Of a stretch of DNA of 64,000 bases, positions 63,413 through 64,000 are shown piece by piece; the first letter of the stretch is position 1, and each line of letters begins with the position of its first letter. The stretch is from NCBI GenBank assembly GCA_020631555.1, contig JAHDGY010000002.1, forward strand, positions 34,634 to 98,633, written 5' to 3'. The stretch is from Flavobacteriales bacterium (GTDB lineage: Bacteria > Bacteroidota > Bacteroidia > Flavobacteriales_D > Parvicellaceae). A program made the translations under genes and the position numbers. A model generated the notes under the pieces. That model ran no database searches. It saw only the letters and a list, made by a program, of their open reading frames with translations, and had not been told where the DNA came from.

Positions 63413-64000
63413 GGCTGTCTCGTTACGAAAATATATTACCTATAAACTAGTTTTACCCCCTTATTTAACCTAATAGAGGACCAAATAGATTTTGGCGGTA
63501 TTGTAAGATTCTTGGGTTGGTTTTGAAGCCAATTAATACCCCAACAGGGGGGTCGTTTTTGAGTTTTATCATCATTTTCTTCAAGTTCCATCCAGCAGCA
63601 GCTAAAAATGCATTGATTTGTGGTGATTCTGGAGCTTTGAGATAATTTTGAGCCATTCAAGAATCTGTTTTGAGGTGTCCGATCACTGGTTCGATGGCGG
63701 CTCGCCTTCGAGAGTCCAATTTTATTTCCAAATTCATAGGGTTTATGCGCTTCGCTTTTGGGTCAAAACTTGTTGGAACAAATCTAATTCAGCTTGATAA
63801 ACTGCTAGTCTATCAGAAGCAAGCTCACGTTCTAGCTCCCGAATCAAACGACCTGCAATTGTCTTGAGTTTACACTCAACTTTCTTTGCATTTTTCCTTC
63901 GTTTGGGATGCTTTGGATTGTAAGTATCTCGAAGCAACTGCTTGGTCATTGCACCGATTAATGCTCTTTTTAGCCAATTTTGCATCCGTGGGAAAAGTTG
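63413..64000 (-). mobile_element. degenerate IS5-like transposase, cut by window edge
   Basis: Fragments of one DDE transposase are readable on the minus strand, in changing frames. In order they are TFPTDAKLAKKSINRC at the window end, IAGRLIRELERELASDRL, EAHKPYEFGNKIGLS, RRRAAIEPVIGHLKTDS, and, after an in-frame TGA, MAQNYLKAPESPQINAFLAAAGWNLKKMM. These are characteristic segments of IS5-type transposases in Bacteroidota. At least two frameshifts, a deletion after FQQVLTQK and one nonsense codon are present, so it is dead. GGCTGTCTCGTT at about 63413-63424 resembles an IS5-type terminal repeat and probably marks the element's 3' end. The 5' end lies outside the window. Confidence 0.8.

Noticed and set aside
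1-64000. CRISPR array, toxin-antitoxin pair, restriction-modification or other defence island, prophage
   Set aside because: No regularly spaced repeats, no phage structural genes, and no recognisable defence or methyltransferase genes apart from the housekeeping rRNA methyltransferase.

Overview
The window is a chromosomal stretch from a member of the Bacteroidota, most likely of the order Flavobacteriales (genus not determinable by eye). The evidence is three intact or broken proteins with C-terminal type IX secretion (T9SS type A) sorting domains, a SprB-type repeat, -7 boxes of the TAnnTTTG type, a B-type succinate dehydrogenase (sdhCAB), a MetH split into two genes, a DUF4296 lipoprotein beside dihydroorotase, and several Bacteroidota-only hypothetical proteins. 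Base composition looks AT-rich throughout. There is no prophage, CRISPR array, conjugative element or biosynthetic cluster. Mobile DNA is limited to two IS5-like transposase remnants.

Layout. 1-7.9 kb: a TPR lipoprotein cut by the window edge, tRNA-Val(GAC), a glycosyltransferase/wecB pair, acnB and a decayed serine hydrolase. 8-16.6 kb: a multi-pass membrane protein fused to YceI, a T9SS cargo protein, a histidine kinase/response regulator pair, a secreted Bacteroidota protein commonly mislabelled asparagine synthetase B, and dnaB. 16.7-24.4 kb: a frameshifted lipoprotein, a BI-1 family protein, queD, then polyprenol-phosphate mannosyltransferase, pyrC, a DUF4296 lipoprotein, an epimerase and tyrS. 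24.4-30.5 kb: dsbD with an extra alpha domain plus a free-standing alpha-domain protein, a small conserved protein, tilS and pabB. 30.5-38.2 kb: two paralogous sortilin/BNR-propeller T9SS proteins flanking gapA; the second is clearly a pseudogene. 38.3-45.9 kb: lipA, ung, a BamA-superfamily protein, an L,D-transpeptidase, tsaB and an OmpA-type protein. 46-53.7 kb: split metH and sdhCAB. 53.7-63 kb: a LytTR regulator with an Hpt protein, galE, an outer-membrane barrel, a PAP2-like protein, rpoN, asnS, an RlmB-type methyltransferase, a DUF6265 lipoprotein, a MerR regulator and another T9SS cargo. 63.4-64 kb: a degraded transposase running off the window.

Most genes are housekeeping: TCA cycle (acnB, sdhCAB), glycolysis (gapA), translation and tRNA modification (tyrS, asnS, tilS, tsaB, queD, RlmB), replication and repair (dnaB, ung), cofactors (lipA, pabB, metH) and the cell envelope. 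The unusual content is gene decay (one multiply broken T9SS gene, one serine hydrolase, one lipoprotein with A-run indels), the membrane-YceI fusion, and the repeated DsbD alpha domains. I did not find a convincing new defence or mobile system. The findings below are the best leads and are scored accordingly.
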